A DNA stretch of 64,000 nt from Coniochaeta sp. PMI_546 (lineage: Eukaryota; Ascomycota; Sordariomycetes; Coniochaetales; Coniochaetaceae): assembly GCA_021432605.1 (NCBI GenBank), contig MU271155.1, forward strand, positions 124,001-188,000, read 5' to 3'. Positions 24,001 to 34,452 of this stretch are shown one piece after another. The stretch's first letter is position 1. The number at the start of each line of letters is the position of its first letter. The notes below the pieces were generated by a model that saw only the letters and a program-made list of their open reading frames with translations, did not search any database and was not told where the DNA came from. The position numbers and the translations under genes are program-made.

Positions 24001-24813
24001 ATTGCGCGCAGCTCCTAAACCTCGTCCTTGTTGCCACTCCCGAATCCGTGGCAAAGATGCCCGATCCGCTTGATGTAGGACTCATTGTCGAGGCTATGAC
24101 GGAGGTACACGATACACCAACAACCTTGGATGATCCCTCCGGTTATCTGCGGGAAGCCGGTCTGCTCCATCTCTTGAACCAGGCTCTGGAGCATGGGCCG
24201 ACCGAGGATGCCATTGCCCAGATCACCCACGCAATCAACAAGCCAGACGGCGAGACAACGACCTTTGGCTTCGTCCCGGTCAAGGCAAATGTGAAGCTGA
24301 TCTACGCGGTGACGACGTACATTGGCGGATTCGCAGCCGCCCGGGCGGCTTCGCAGGGTCGAAACAGCAATCCCTTTGTCTCGGGAGCTTCCGACATCAA
24401 GACACTGTTCATGCTTATCCTCGAATCCGGTGCTGAAGCCCGACACTACATCCTGAGCAGCATGATCAACCAGCTGCGGTATGCAAACTCGTTCACATAC
24501 TACTTTAGCCAGGCACTAATCGAAATATTCGGACACGATCTTGAGGATCCAGAGGAGTCTGAGATTCGCGAGCAGATTGTGCGCATCTTCCTTGAGAGGC
24601 TGATCGGCTTCTGGGCCCAACCATGGGGCCTGGTCGTGACCGTTGTGGAGCTGCTACGAAACGAGAGGATCAACTTTTTCGAGTTGCCATGGATCAAGTC
24701 GTCCCCTCAGGTAAGAGGCTAATTCAGGTTTTCTGCCGCAGCTGGCGATAGATGCTAATGTGATACTATAGGTTCGTGACCGATTCGCACAAGTCCTACA
24801 ACATAGAGCGTAG
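18044..24813 (+). CDS. NOT1: NOT1, scaffold of the CCR4-NOT complex
   Basis: NOT1 is the large scaffold of the CCR4-NOT deadenylase and transcription-regulation complex. The model gives 2189 residues in four exons: 18044-18268, 18339-18666, 18736-24710 and 24772-24813. The N-terminal HEAT region includes VAQVYLLLSTIKDEKDEKWQ and LRRLDGDHADMSPDFI. The MIF4G-type CAF1-binding domain lies at about 925-1150 (TTLQSMFRELKEMLEQKHQQ), the DUF3819 CNOT9-binding domain at about 1185-1340 (ANFTNYLRNLANELPNGLPE), and the NOT1 C-terminal domain at about 1770 to the end (LLNLVLVATPESVAKMPDPL, LRYANSFTYYFSQALIEIF). The last exon is only 42 nt and encodes VRDRFAQVLQHRA. The start is uncertain: upstream reading in the same frame gives a plausible Pro/Ser-rich N-terminal tail (GIPYQPYSM), so a 5' exon may be missing. 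All exons are in frame. Confidence 0.93.
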
Positions 24814-25353
24814 TGGGGCTCCACGTGGACGTCGCGGCGGGAGAAGTTCGCGCTTGTGGGGAAGGCGTTGGCGGAAGCACTACGACACGAAAACACAGCA
24901 CCGGCTCATTCTACGAAGGTTCACACCGGGACTTTGGTGTGAGCACATCATTACATTCATGCCATGCGCATTAAGGTCCATCAATAGCTACGACATCGCT
25001 CGGCCGAGGACGGGGGTTTGCTTGTGAAGATAAGGTTACGAAAAGAATTACATGATATCATAGGGTGTGGCGTTGGGCAGGGTCCCCATATTCCACCAGG
25101 GCTACTATTTGCGAGGAGCCGGGGTCCTCTTATCTTTTCAGACATAGGGTACTGGAAGGAGGCGGAACAAATCGTCGAGGCCCTTTTGAAGGGAGAAGCG
25201 GGTGTACTGTACGTGTTGTACTAATATACTTTTTGGCTTTGGTTGCTGCTCTCTCATTTGCGAAAGGGTTTTTTTTCCCCTCAAGACCAGGGCGTTGATA
25301 TTGCTTATCCTCACGGTGAATTCGCGCGAAGCATTATAGGCGTTGGTTTCAAC

Positions 25354-25368
25354 ATAAGGTACCTTAGA
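25354..25368. repeat. TAAGGTA/TACCTTA palindromic cluster
   Basis: ATAAGGTACCTTAGA is an inverted pair of the dispersed word around GGTACC. Confidence 0.55.
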
Positions 25369-28029
25369 TTAGCTAATGTCGTTGATGGGAATCGAGCAAA
25401 CGAGGGATTCTGAGCCATCCAAATATTTGATGAATCCAATGTGACACGAACTACTATGTATGAACGGCAGCGACCGGAGAAGGAAGAGTTGAGAGTGGAC
25501 AGCCCCATTGCTGGGTCTGCCCTACTGCAGGTACACAACGTACGTCAGATCTGGTATCGGATCATGTCGAGGTGACGATATCTACAACGTTTAGGCTCCA
25601 CTACAGACAGTCTGGGAGGTGCAATGTAACCAAGTCTACACTATACGTAGGTTGTTCAGTTTAAGCCGCATGCTGATACTGCGAAAAGAGGTCATTTTTA
25701 CCCCTTTTTTCCCCCTTCGCCCTAGAGGCTATGCAGACAGTGGATGAGTTGACGTTGGGATCGCCGGCTCATCCATTGCTCCCCGCTTTTTTCCCCGTTC
25801 ATCTGAAAAGCTGTGCGGGGGGATGACATGTGCGATGACATCAAAGGGGTTGGGTTAGGTACACAGTAGAATTGTAGTGGGAGGTATGTAGATCTGATGG
25901 ATCTACCCGTGGCTGAGATTGGAAGTGAAGGATGGATACGGAAGTGTTGAGTCTCTACGTGGTACACATGCGTTCTGATAATTCACGGAAGAACACACTT
26001 AATCGAAGCTTATGAGGGATGTGTTGCTGCTGGGAGGGGACGGACATCATGGGACGGGATCGTCAATCCGGAATGCCAGCGTGCTGTGTGAAGCCAGCCG
26101 ATCAATCAATCACGCAAACGGGTAGGCGGGGGAATAGCAGACGCTGCGTGGCACAGGGAGCAATATACTTTTTTCTTTTTTTTGCTGCCCGGTGAAAAGG
26201 GGAGGGCTGGGACTTATGAGAGGGTGTGCCACTGTCGCGTGGAAAGCTTAACATGAAACAGCGCATCCGGTCTGTCAACGTACGATTGACGAGGCACGAG
26301 ACAAACGGGCGCTACTACGGATGTAATATATCTCGGTAGCGCTGGAAGCGAAGTGAGGCCCAAGCGCATGGTGTCCGTCCTCGTGTGCTTAACCGGGGGA
26401 GTCAAGGGCGGTGAAGCTCGAAAGAAGAATTGGCAGATGAATAAAAGCAAGGGAGAAGGTTGGGGGAGCTGACTCACCGCCTTCCCTTGCATCTGTACTG
26501 CATGTATGTTCGATGCAACGACAGGGGGTTGCGGCTGATGGTGTGTCGCACTCACAGCAAGGCAACGACAGGTCGAGATATTCACCGCAATGTTCACGTC
26601 GCACAACGCCCATGTTGTGGCATCTTGATCAGTGGGATAATAATTCTCATCAGCCAGACGAAATGCAGAGCAATCATGCGTGATAGGACCGTGATGACAT
26701 GGATCACGACAACAAATGAAGATACCTAGACACTCTGGCAAGCCAAACGCTGCTCTCCTGCTGTGGATGGACCGAAGGCAAGAATATGTCTCGGCTTCAC
26801 ATACGACATACTGGACAACGCCACCCCACAAGACGTCGACAGAAGGGGCGAGTGTAGCGATACAATTCATATGCAGAACTATATTATCGTGGTTATACGT
26901 GTAGATGTAATCGTACCTTCGACTGGCGATGTTTCATCCAACCGACTCAAAAGGGAGAGTTGATTAGACTCGGGTCGGCTCCTATTGGTCGTCTGTGTCG
27001 CAGGCCAAGGGATCCACTTTTGACAGCTTAGGTTCTGTTCCAAAGCCACAACGGGGAAGTGGGAAGCAGGTACCGGCTGTCTCAGCTGGGCCTCAGGCGA
27101 GAGGCCCGTGGCGCTCAGAGCTGAGAGAGCCAACGTTCCATTCAGGTTGTGAAGAGACGCCTCACCTGAGGTCTCCAAATTTTCGAATTTGCTTTTTCCA
27201 CTGTGGAGCATTGGGAAGCGGATTTCCCAGGTTCGAACCTCGGGATCAACGTGTACTAAAAAGGGTGAAAAAAATAGAAACGTGATTTTACGTATTTTTG
27301 TTTTCGCCTTCCGTTGTTCACTTTACGGGTGACCCTCGTGGGTCTGAACAAAATTCTTTTCCCGCATCCGGGAGGAAGCGCGAGTCGTCGTCGAGGGTGG
27401 ATTTTTGGGAGATCTTCTGGTTCTTGAGTAAGGGGACCCGAGGTTGATGATGGATGGCCTGTGCTCGGGTTGTAAATGGCTCGCATTTGCCTAGAATGGA
27501 AGTTCGTTGGGTGACCTCCGTTTGGTAGAAACCCAGTGGCACCGGGACCACTGATTAGGTGCTTACGAAGGTCGACTCGACAGTTGGCTGGCCGTTGATG
27601 TCACGGTGACGAGCTAGCTGTTGGAATGGAGGTGTGTGAGGACGGGAGGGGTAAGATCATTGCAAAGATCCATGATTGCAGTGATGCTTTTTAGTTCATT
27701 TAGATGCCGGGGACATGCCAGCCAAGGGCCGTTAAAAGTGTGAAGGAGAGGTGATTATTCTTACGTCCGGGCTGTTTCCTCCGCTTCACGCCCTCGAGCA
27801 GCCAGTCAACCCAGTTTACGAAGAATGGAAGTTTGACGCATGTCAGCTTCGCAGGACTGGTGCAAACGGGTGATTCGATCTCACAGATACCTACTAGAGA
27901 GCAAAAGTTCCATTGTTGGCTGCATCATTGATGCGCAGTGCAGGGAGGTACCTCTGAGTACGTATGTACGCGCGGAGGCAAGGAGGTACCTTGGTCTGTC
28001 CGGCAACCTAACATACGACACCTAAGCAG

Positions 28030-28051
28030 CTAAGGTAGGTAGTGTACCTTC
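28030..28051. repeat. TAAGGTA cluster
   Basis: TAAGGTAGGTAGTGTACCTTCC carries a direct and an inverted copy of the dispersed word; GGTACCT copies also lie at about 27945-27990. Confidence 0.5.
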
Positions 28052-28932
28052 CTGTGCACATGCACTACTTTGCCCAGTTTTCCTCGTGCTGCCTGCACCC
28101 GCAATGGAAGCTTTTGCAGCGTTTGTGCATCAGTGGGCCGCTGCCTGCACACCCAGACAAGTGGCAGACACCCCAACTGCCCAAGCAAAAACTGAATTGG
28201 ATGCTGTTTGCCTGTGCAAAATGCGGAGACTGCCATCATCACCGCCTTTTTACCGGCTTCTCATTCGCTGCCGTCTGAATGGCCGCCTTGGGTGCCAGGA
28301 GGTGCTTCTCTGCTTCTCATTTTTTTCGGAGCCGTGTGCCCCACTTGTACCGGGCTAAGAGCGCTAGCGTCAAAATGCAGATCCACACTCTGCTCTCTTT
28401 TTTGCCGGTTCGACGCAGGCCTTGCAGGAAGGCGCCCCCCAGTTCCATCATCCCAAACCGCTCCCATGCCCAAAACAAGCAAAAAAAAAAGTTCTGTGCT
28501 CCAGTCGCCGCCGCCGGTTGTGCCGTCAGCCCATACTGCCCATTCGGATCACACCTGCTTGTCTCCTGTCTCATCCCTTCTCCCCAAACAAACACACACA
28601 CCCGCCACCTGGTTGCCGCCGCCGTCGTTCCCTGCCATCATCGTAATAGCTTCTTTCCCAGTCCCTAATTGTTTCCCTGTAATATCATATTCCATCATTC
28701 GCATCATTGCTTACTGCTGCCTTGCTTGCATATCGCTTGTTTTGCAGCGCTGGCCGAACATCCCAGACCTCGTGGACATCTGCGACTCTTCCTGGTTCTT
28801 ATCCGGTTGGATGATCTGCGTGCATCACTGCCTTGAAGCAAGCAAAGCAAACAAGCGACACCCTGCAGAGCATACAAAACCAGACACTGCCTCCGCATCC
28901 CGTATTTATCAGTCGCCCTCCTCCCGCCCGCC

Positions 28933-30458
28933 ATGCCGTACAACACGCGCCGCAAGTCGCTCTCCCTGCCATCACTCGGTATTCACATACCCGTCACCCA
29001 CGCTGCTCGAGCTGCCGCAAATCGAGCTGCCGCCAACTCAGCATCACCCTCGCCAATACCAAACAGTAAGAGCACATCCTCGTCAACAGCAAAGACCATG
29101 GCGCCGCCATCGAGAGAAGACCGTCATGCGAACAAGCGGTTAAAACGGGCGCACAGCGAGAGCGAAGAGTCCGACCAAGAGCCTCCCTCCGCCCCTCTGG
29201 CCAAGAAGCGAGGCACCACACTGAAGTTCGACCACACACCTCCTCCCTCGCCGCCGCCAACAGACCGTTCCTCCGTCGAGATGGCCGATGCTGATGAGGG
29301 TGTATCGTCCGTAAAGAAGGTCGACTTGGAGGGCATCAACGACGAGATCGTCGAGGCGGTCATCGTCCAGTTACAAAACACTGGCAACAGGCCGCATCTA
29401 GTGAAGGAGCTTGCTGCGGTTCTGATGCAGAGCCTCAAGATTGTCCAACAGTAAGCTTAACTCGCACACTACCTCGCACACGACCGCAGCGCAATCCTGC
29501 CTGCGCGCCTTTAACCTCTTTTGATCCAGCGACACTAACCATTCTTCCTAGGTCTGCCAACCCTGCCGCCATCATCTCCTCCCGTCTATCGACATACCTA
29601 AAACGATCCTGCTGGACCCCTTTGGCCCCCTGTCCGCTTGCCAAGGAGCTGGAGACAGTCCACCCTCGGCGCACCTACTTCTACCTCAGCACCTGCCCGC
29701 ACCAGCCACTACCAGATCCAGCACATGCCGCGACTCTGAGCCAGCTGGCCAACGTGCAAGCTGTCGCGCGCGCGATTATCTCGCCTGCGTTGTCGAGCGC
29801 TAGCGCTCCCTCGGCCTCTACAGCCTCGGAGGATGCGGACCCCGAATCCCGTCGACGCGAGCTGTCACCTTCTCCAGAAGTCGACTTGTCTAGCCCCGAG
29901 TTCGATGACGTGGACGATGATATTGCGATGCCTTCCACCCCCATCGGTAGCCTATCGCTCCGAGGAGGATATAACTACTTCACCGGTGGCGCCGGCGGAG
30001 CCAAGGTTGCTGGGGCGGCGACCGGAACTGCCAGGCATCACCACAATCGCGCGACCAGTCCGCCACTCGAGAAGGACGAGAAGGAGTTCACCCAGACTGC
30101 GGATGGCCTGCAGAAGCGGAAGCTCCGAGGCGAAATGCTGTCTGGTGATGCCAGCGAACAGGTCGCCACCAGTGTGGAGGCTGAGTTCGGCAACAAGGAC
30201 GACTCGGGACTCTTCGGTGGTGTCCGGAGTCCGTTCCTGTCCGCCGCGAGCGCCAATCCGGCCAACACCGGAGCGACTACCATGTCCAACGCACTCTTCC
30301 TGACGAGCCCGGCGATGCGCCCAAGCTTATTGCCCATCAGTCTTGCCAGGAAAGACACTGAGCCCGACAACTGGGCCAGACTCGACGTTCTAGAGTGGGA
30401 TCGCAGCCCCGAGAACATCGAGCTTGACGAGCTCGACTGCCTACTCAGCGGTTACTGA
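28933..30458 (+). CDS. GDS1-like winged-helix nuclear protein
   Basis: A 474-residue protein resembling fungal GDS1-type winged-helix proteins, probably nuclear. Exons 28933-29450 and 29552-30458 join within a Gln codon (donor GTAAGC, branch-like CACTAACC, acceptor TCCTAG). The winged-helix core is read across the junction: GINDEIVEAVIVQLQNTGNR, PHLVKELAAVLMQSLKIVQQ, then SANPAAIISSRLSTYLKRSC. It is preceded by a basic, Ser/Pro-rich N-terminus with likely nuclear localisation signals (KRLKRAHSESEE, AKKRGTTLKF) and followed by a long disordered region with SPSPEVDLSSPEFDDVDDDI and a conserved-looking C-terminus (WARLDVLEWDRSPENIELDE). In yeast, Gds1 is linked to nuclear-mitochondrial signalling; the role here is unknown. 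The start at MPYNTRRKS matches the family. Confidence 0.78.
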
Positions 30459-31945
30459 AAAACTTGGTTGAAGCGACATGTACGATGAAGCAGAAGTGTG
30501 GCGATCCATACAAGGAATGGATGCGCCAAAAGTCAGATTGAGATCTCATCTTCCTAACGGCCGACTGAATCTTCCCTCGCTATGTCTTTAATATTTCCTG
30601 GCTTTTGCGTCCTTTGTCCTACGGAGTAGGGCATTTCTTCCTCCCATAGACGACGCTAAGCATCGGCGTTCCGGCTTAGCTGATATGGGTCTGGGCTTTT
30701 TTTTGGGGGGCTACAGCTAGGCGTTTTGGTTTACTGGTTGTGGTTACGACCACTTCCTGGGGGGCGTGTTGTTTCTTTTGCTCGATTACTGTTCATCACT
30801 TTCTCTTCGACACTCCCTCCACTCGTATTTCTTCCCGAGCAAAATGGGTATCACTGGACTAGGCCCTTCTCACCCCCAAGAATGGCTATGTGGATGAAAA
30901 GAAAAATTGGGATCGAGATATCCCGGCTACGCGGCAAGGATGTGCTGCTGTTTGTCTGAGGGCACGGGGGTCGCCTGGAAGGGGACTCGCGTGCAGGCGG
31001 ATGAGAGGGTGGAACGAAAACGGGTGATACCATGTTCGAACTATCTGTCTCCTGACCTTTTCTCATGTACACTATCTACCTGACGTCGTTTTCTACGGGT
31101 GCTTGCCATCTGATCTTGCGATTGTCCGTGGGCTTTTTCTGTTGCATACAGCTTAGAAATACGAGGCGGGCGACGAAAAAAGGGCCAGTCATGGATGGGA
31201 AGTGGAGGTCAACTTCCTAGATCTTGGTGTATATAGACTACACTATGGCTTCCTACTACAGATGTACGGACGGTAGACAGAGCGCGGCACAAAATAAAAA
31301 GAAATCCCCTGTCAATCTCTTCCATCGTTCCACAGGTGCCTACGTTTCGCTTATCAACAGGTGAACTTGGGACAATCGATTTTCGGTGCGAATGTCCTCT
31401 CACCATATCAAGCTAATCATACCGTATGTACATATGAGAACAAGGTATACGATAACCGCACCCAGTGACTCTGATCACGGGAATCGAAACGCAATGCTTT
31501 TTGCTATGTATGCTGCCTTTATGTCCACCTGCAGAGGTATCAAAACAGAATCCAAGTTTATCTGACAGTCTACGTCGTCGCGATTCTAGAAGTTCCCCTG
31601 CCATATATGCATTTGCCTTTCCCAGTTAGCACATCTGACATCTAAGAAGCTTTCGCCGAAGCAGAAACGTAAGCCGCTCGAATATGCAACCTCGCAAATC
31701 ACCCCAAAACCAGGGCTCATCAAGCAGTCCGGAGTTATGGACTACATCAGAGCTGAGGCTGGCGGTTGACGGAAGGGGGGGGGGGAGCCCCTTGACGCGC
31801 CCCAGGAATATCGATCTATCGCACCGAATTGGGTCTAGAGCATCCCACGGTTGACGACAACCAGGTGCACAACCCCACTCAGACCTAGGCAAGCCTCAGC
31901 AAGAAGAACAGAGTACCGTTCGAATTGTTTTGACAATGGCCACAC
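30459..31945. other. Intergenic between convergent genes
   Basis: A 1.5-kb gap. No gene is recognised. It includes T-rich and G-rich tracts, with a run of ten or more G near 31785, and presumably the 3' ends of both neighbours. Confidence 0.6.
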
Positions 31946-33106
31946 TCAAGCCACAACAGTCCCCTCCCTCATCTTCCGGAAGAAATCCGTGCACGCCGTG
32001 AAGACAACCAGCAGCACGCCGCCACCGGGACCCAACCTGAGCACCTTGGGCAGGAAGCCCTTGTACAGGGCCGCAAAGCCCTCCTCGCGGGCGACGGTGG
32101 CGACGGCGGGCCAGGCCCAGTTGTACTTCTGGACGGCGCCGGGGATCTTGGGGCTGTTCTGGATGCGGGACTTGACGACGTCCATCGGGGTGTTGAGGAT
32201 GGTTCCCACGGTGCCGCCGACGGAGCCGGCGACGACGTCGTTGAGGATCTGGGACTTCTTGGTTGTGGCTTTGGGCATCAGGCTGCGGACCTGGGAGATG
32301 CAGCCGAAGTAGCCCGAGTTCCAGAGGATGTGGCGCCAGAGGGTGGACTCGAGGCCGTTGTACATGGCGAGGATCCCTTCGTTGCGGACAGTCTTGGCGA
32401 CGACGTCGAGCATGCCCGAGTACTTGCCGGCGGAGGCCTTGTCCTGCAGGCGGATCTTGACGAGCTCGAAGGGGACGACGACGAAGGCCTCGGTGGCGCC
32501 GGCGCTGGCGCCGGTGAGGAAGGGGATGGCCTTGTTGCCCCCCGTGGGGTCGCCGAAGACGCCGCGGTAGAACTTGCCCCACTTGTCGTTGGCGGCGAAC
32601 TTGACGGCGCGCTTGGGGGCCTCCATGAGGATGGGGGCGGTGATGCCGCGGTAGAGGCGGGAGAAGCCCTCGTTGCGGACGATCTTCTTGAAGCAGTCGA
32701 GCATGCCGTTGTAGTGGTCCGCGCCGGTGCCCTTTCCGGTCTGGAGTTGGCTGTTCACGGGGGGAGAAGGTTTGTTGTTAGTATGATGGTGTTTTCGTTG
32801 TTGTTGTTGAGGGCACGCGACAGTGGAGGGGGTGGGTGAGTGCTTACACTCTCGTCTTGACGACGTCTAGGGGGTACCTGTTGCGGAAAAGAGATTAGCA
32901 GGTTGATCAGCTGTGTAGCATAGACACTCAATCAAGAAGACGTACATGAGACATATTTCAGACACACCGGCAATGGCGCCTGTTCGTACTCAAATTGTTA
33001 GAGAGAGAGACCAGTCAAGCTCGTTTGAGCGAATTTCGGAGGGCGCGAAGAATGACTGACCGGCGGCGAACATGTACTGGAACGGGAGGTCGTTGGGCTT
33101 AGACAT
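31946..33106 (-). CDS. ODC1: Mitochondrial 2-oxodicarboxylate carrier (ODC type)
   Basis: A mitochondrial carrier of about 304 residues, like yeast Odc1/Odc2, which export 2-oxoadipate and 2-oxoglutarate from the matrix for lysine and glutamate synthesis. Four exons: 33106-33061 (46 nt), 32979-32946 (34 nt), 32877-32848 (30 nt) and about 32750-31946. The small exons read MSKPNDLPFQYMFAAGAIAG, VSEICLMYPLDVVKTRV and then continue QLQTGKGTGADHYNG. The three carrier signatures are YPLDVVKTRVQ, VPFELVKIRLQ and TPMDVVKSRIQ. Also typical for the subfamily are APKRAVKFAANDKWG and LRLGPGGGVLLVVF. The three tiny 5' exons at conserved phases are characteristic of many fungal carriers. The gene is divergent from the ankyrin-RCC1-BTB gene across 1.3 kb. 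Confidence 0.9.
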
Positions 33107-33591
33107 CGTGGCGGTTCTATTGCCGACAGTTAGACGCGGTGCGAGAAGTCTGGTGGTGGTCAATTGGCTTACGTCGACGAGCTGTTGTTGTTTGTTGTGG
33201 TTGCGGTGGAAATATTAAACTTCGCAGCGGTGCCGGTCGGTGAACATTATCACGACGACGGGAGGATTGATAGCGTCTCGGCAGGGGACCCCCCCACATC
33301 TTGGTAGACTTTTTAGGATGCGGAATCGGACGTGGGACCCGCCACCCCACGGCTCTGGAGTCTGGGCTTATCTGCAGTTCAACCCCGGGCCCAACGGCAT
33401 GGTAACCGCGATGCTGCAGTTCGAGATTCGCTGCCTGCACAGGTTGGTCATACCTACTGTGGTAGGATACTTATGTTTCAGGTAGGGAGGGTAGCTACCA
33501 TAGATACTATGCCTCGGCATCATTGATATTATCGAAGGGACAGCCATCGCCCTGTCTTGTTTTCTCACCAGAACTGCCGGATTTAAGAACG

Positions 33592-33636
33592 ACCTTAGGT
33601 ACCTTAGATAGAGTCACTACATTACCTTACCTTAGT
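33592..33636. repeat. TAAGGTA/TACCTTA cluster
   Basis: ACCTTAGGTACCTTAG is followed by ATTACCTTACCTTAG, giving four copies of the dispersed word in 45 bp. Confidence 0.6.
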
Positions 33637-34067
33637 CATTTAGAACATCAGGTGCTCTTGCATCAGGCCAGTTCGGTAGAACTCGGACAGGAAGGCAATC
33701 CATCATTCTTTCCTCCCTCTTTCTCACCTCGTCCAATCTTATACACGTGCGGCTTGATTCAATGGCAGTCACGAGGCTCGGCAGTCGCAGGATATAGCCG
33801 GAGAAGAGTCTCTCAACGTCGTTGCGAGACGATAGGGCACACGTCCATTACCAGCGCCGTGATTGGCCAGCAATCGTAGTGGCTCATTGCTACCATGCAG
33901 CACATTGGGGTTAGTTTTAGTACATACTGCGTAAGGTAGGACTAGGTAGTTGCACCTGCAAGTCTGGCCGGCCGAGCTTATTTTGGTGGGCAGCTATGGA
34001 GGGTTCCGGCACGCCGAAGGTGCGAGTCACCACCGGCCGACGCGCACAAATCAGATAGATAATGTCC

Positions 34068-34102
34068 ATCATCATCATCATCCTCCTCCTCCTCCGTCCT
34101 CC
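34068..34102. repeat. CAT/CCT trinucleotide microsatellite
   Basis: A run of ATC repeats passes into TCC repeats, about 350 bp before the start of the ankyrin-RCC1-BTB gene. Confidence 0.75.
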
Positions 34103-34452
34103 GCTGTCTGCACCCTCACTCCCGTCCTCTTTCTGTCGTGAATCCTCCTAGCCTACCGTCTTCAACTATTCGTTTCAGCAGATTCTACCGCCAACGACCG
34201 TCGTCCTCGAATTCCCCCCGCTTTATTTCCATAAGCCAGCTATCTATCGTCATCAGTACATCTGGCCAGTGGCAACTTCGTCGACAGCAACAGCCACGAC
34301 TCGACTCGGCTCCAATTCTTCTTCCGCCGCAGGAAGTCTTTTCTTCGCGCTTCACCTTGCACCTTTAAACACGCCGTGATCCGTCGAGAGTCACAGCGAG
34401 GTGCTATCTGAAGTGCTCTGGGAAAGACTTCGCGAGCCCCACGCTTGGTCCT

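Larger units (their letters stand above)
24814..28932. other. 4.1-kb intergenic region
   Basis: No supported gene. It contains the NOT1 3' flank, TAAGGTA clusters at 25354-25368 and 28030-28051, and T-rich tracts near 25270 and 26170. A 12-bp perfect palindrome AGGTTCGAACCT sits near 27229. From about 28080 to 28930 the plus strand is pyrimidine-rich and holds several short upstream frames, fitting a long leader of the GDS1-like gene. Confidence 0.55.
33107..34452. promoter_or_regulatory. Divergent intergenic region between ODC and ankyrin-RCC1-BTB genes
   Basis: The 1.35-kb gap holds both promoters and a TAAGGTA cluster at 33592-33636. An ATC/TCC microsatellite (34068-34102) sits in what would be the leader of the plus-strand gene, and a pyrimidine-rich tract follows to the start. 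No gene is seen. Confidence 0.55.

Noticed and set aside
26214-26870. 218-codon minus-strand frame
   Set aside because: No domain, low-quality composition, no conserved motif and no intron-supported extension; probably chance in a noncoding gap.
27195-27245. tRNA-like B-box (GGTTCGAACCT)
   Set aside because: The TGGAGCATTGG A-box-like word is too close, no acceptor stem or anticodon arm can be drawn, and the B-box copy is simply a 12-bp palindrome.
28208-29143. 311-codon frame overlapping the GDS1-like gene
   Set aside because: It begins without a good start, is Pro/Ser/Cys-rich leader sequence, and runs out of frame against the winged-helix gene.
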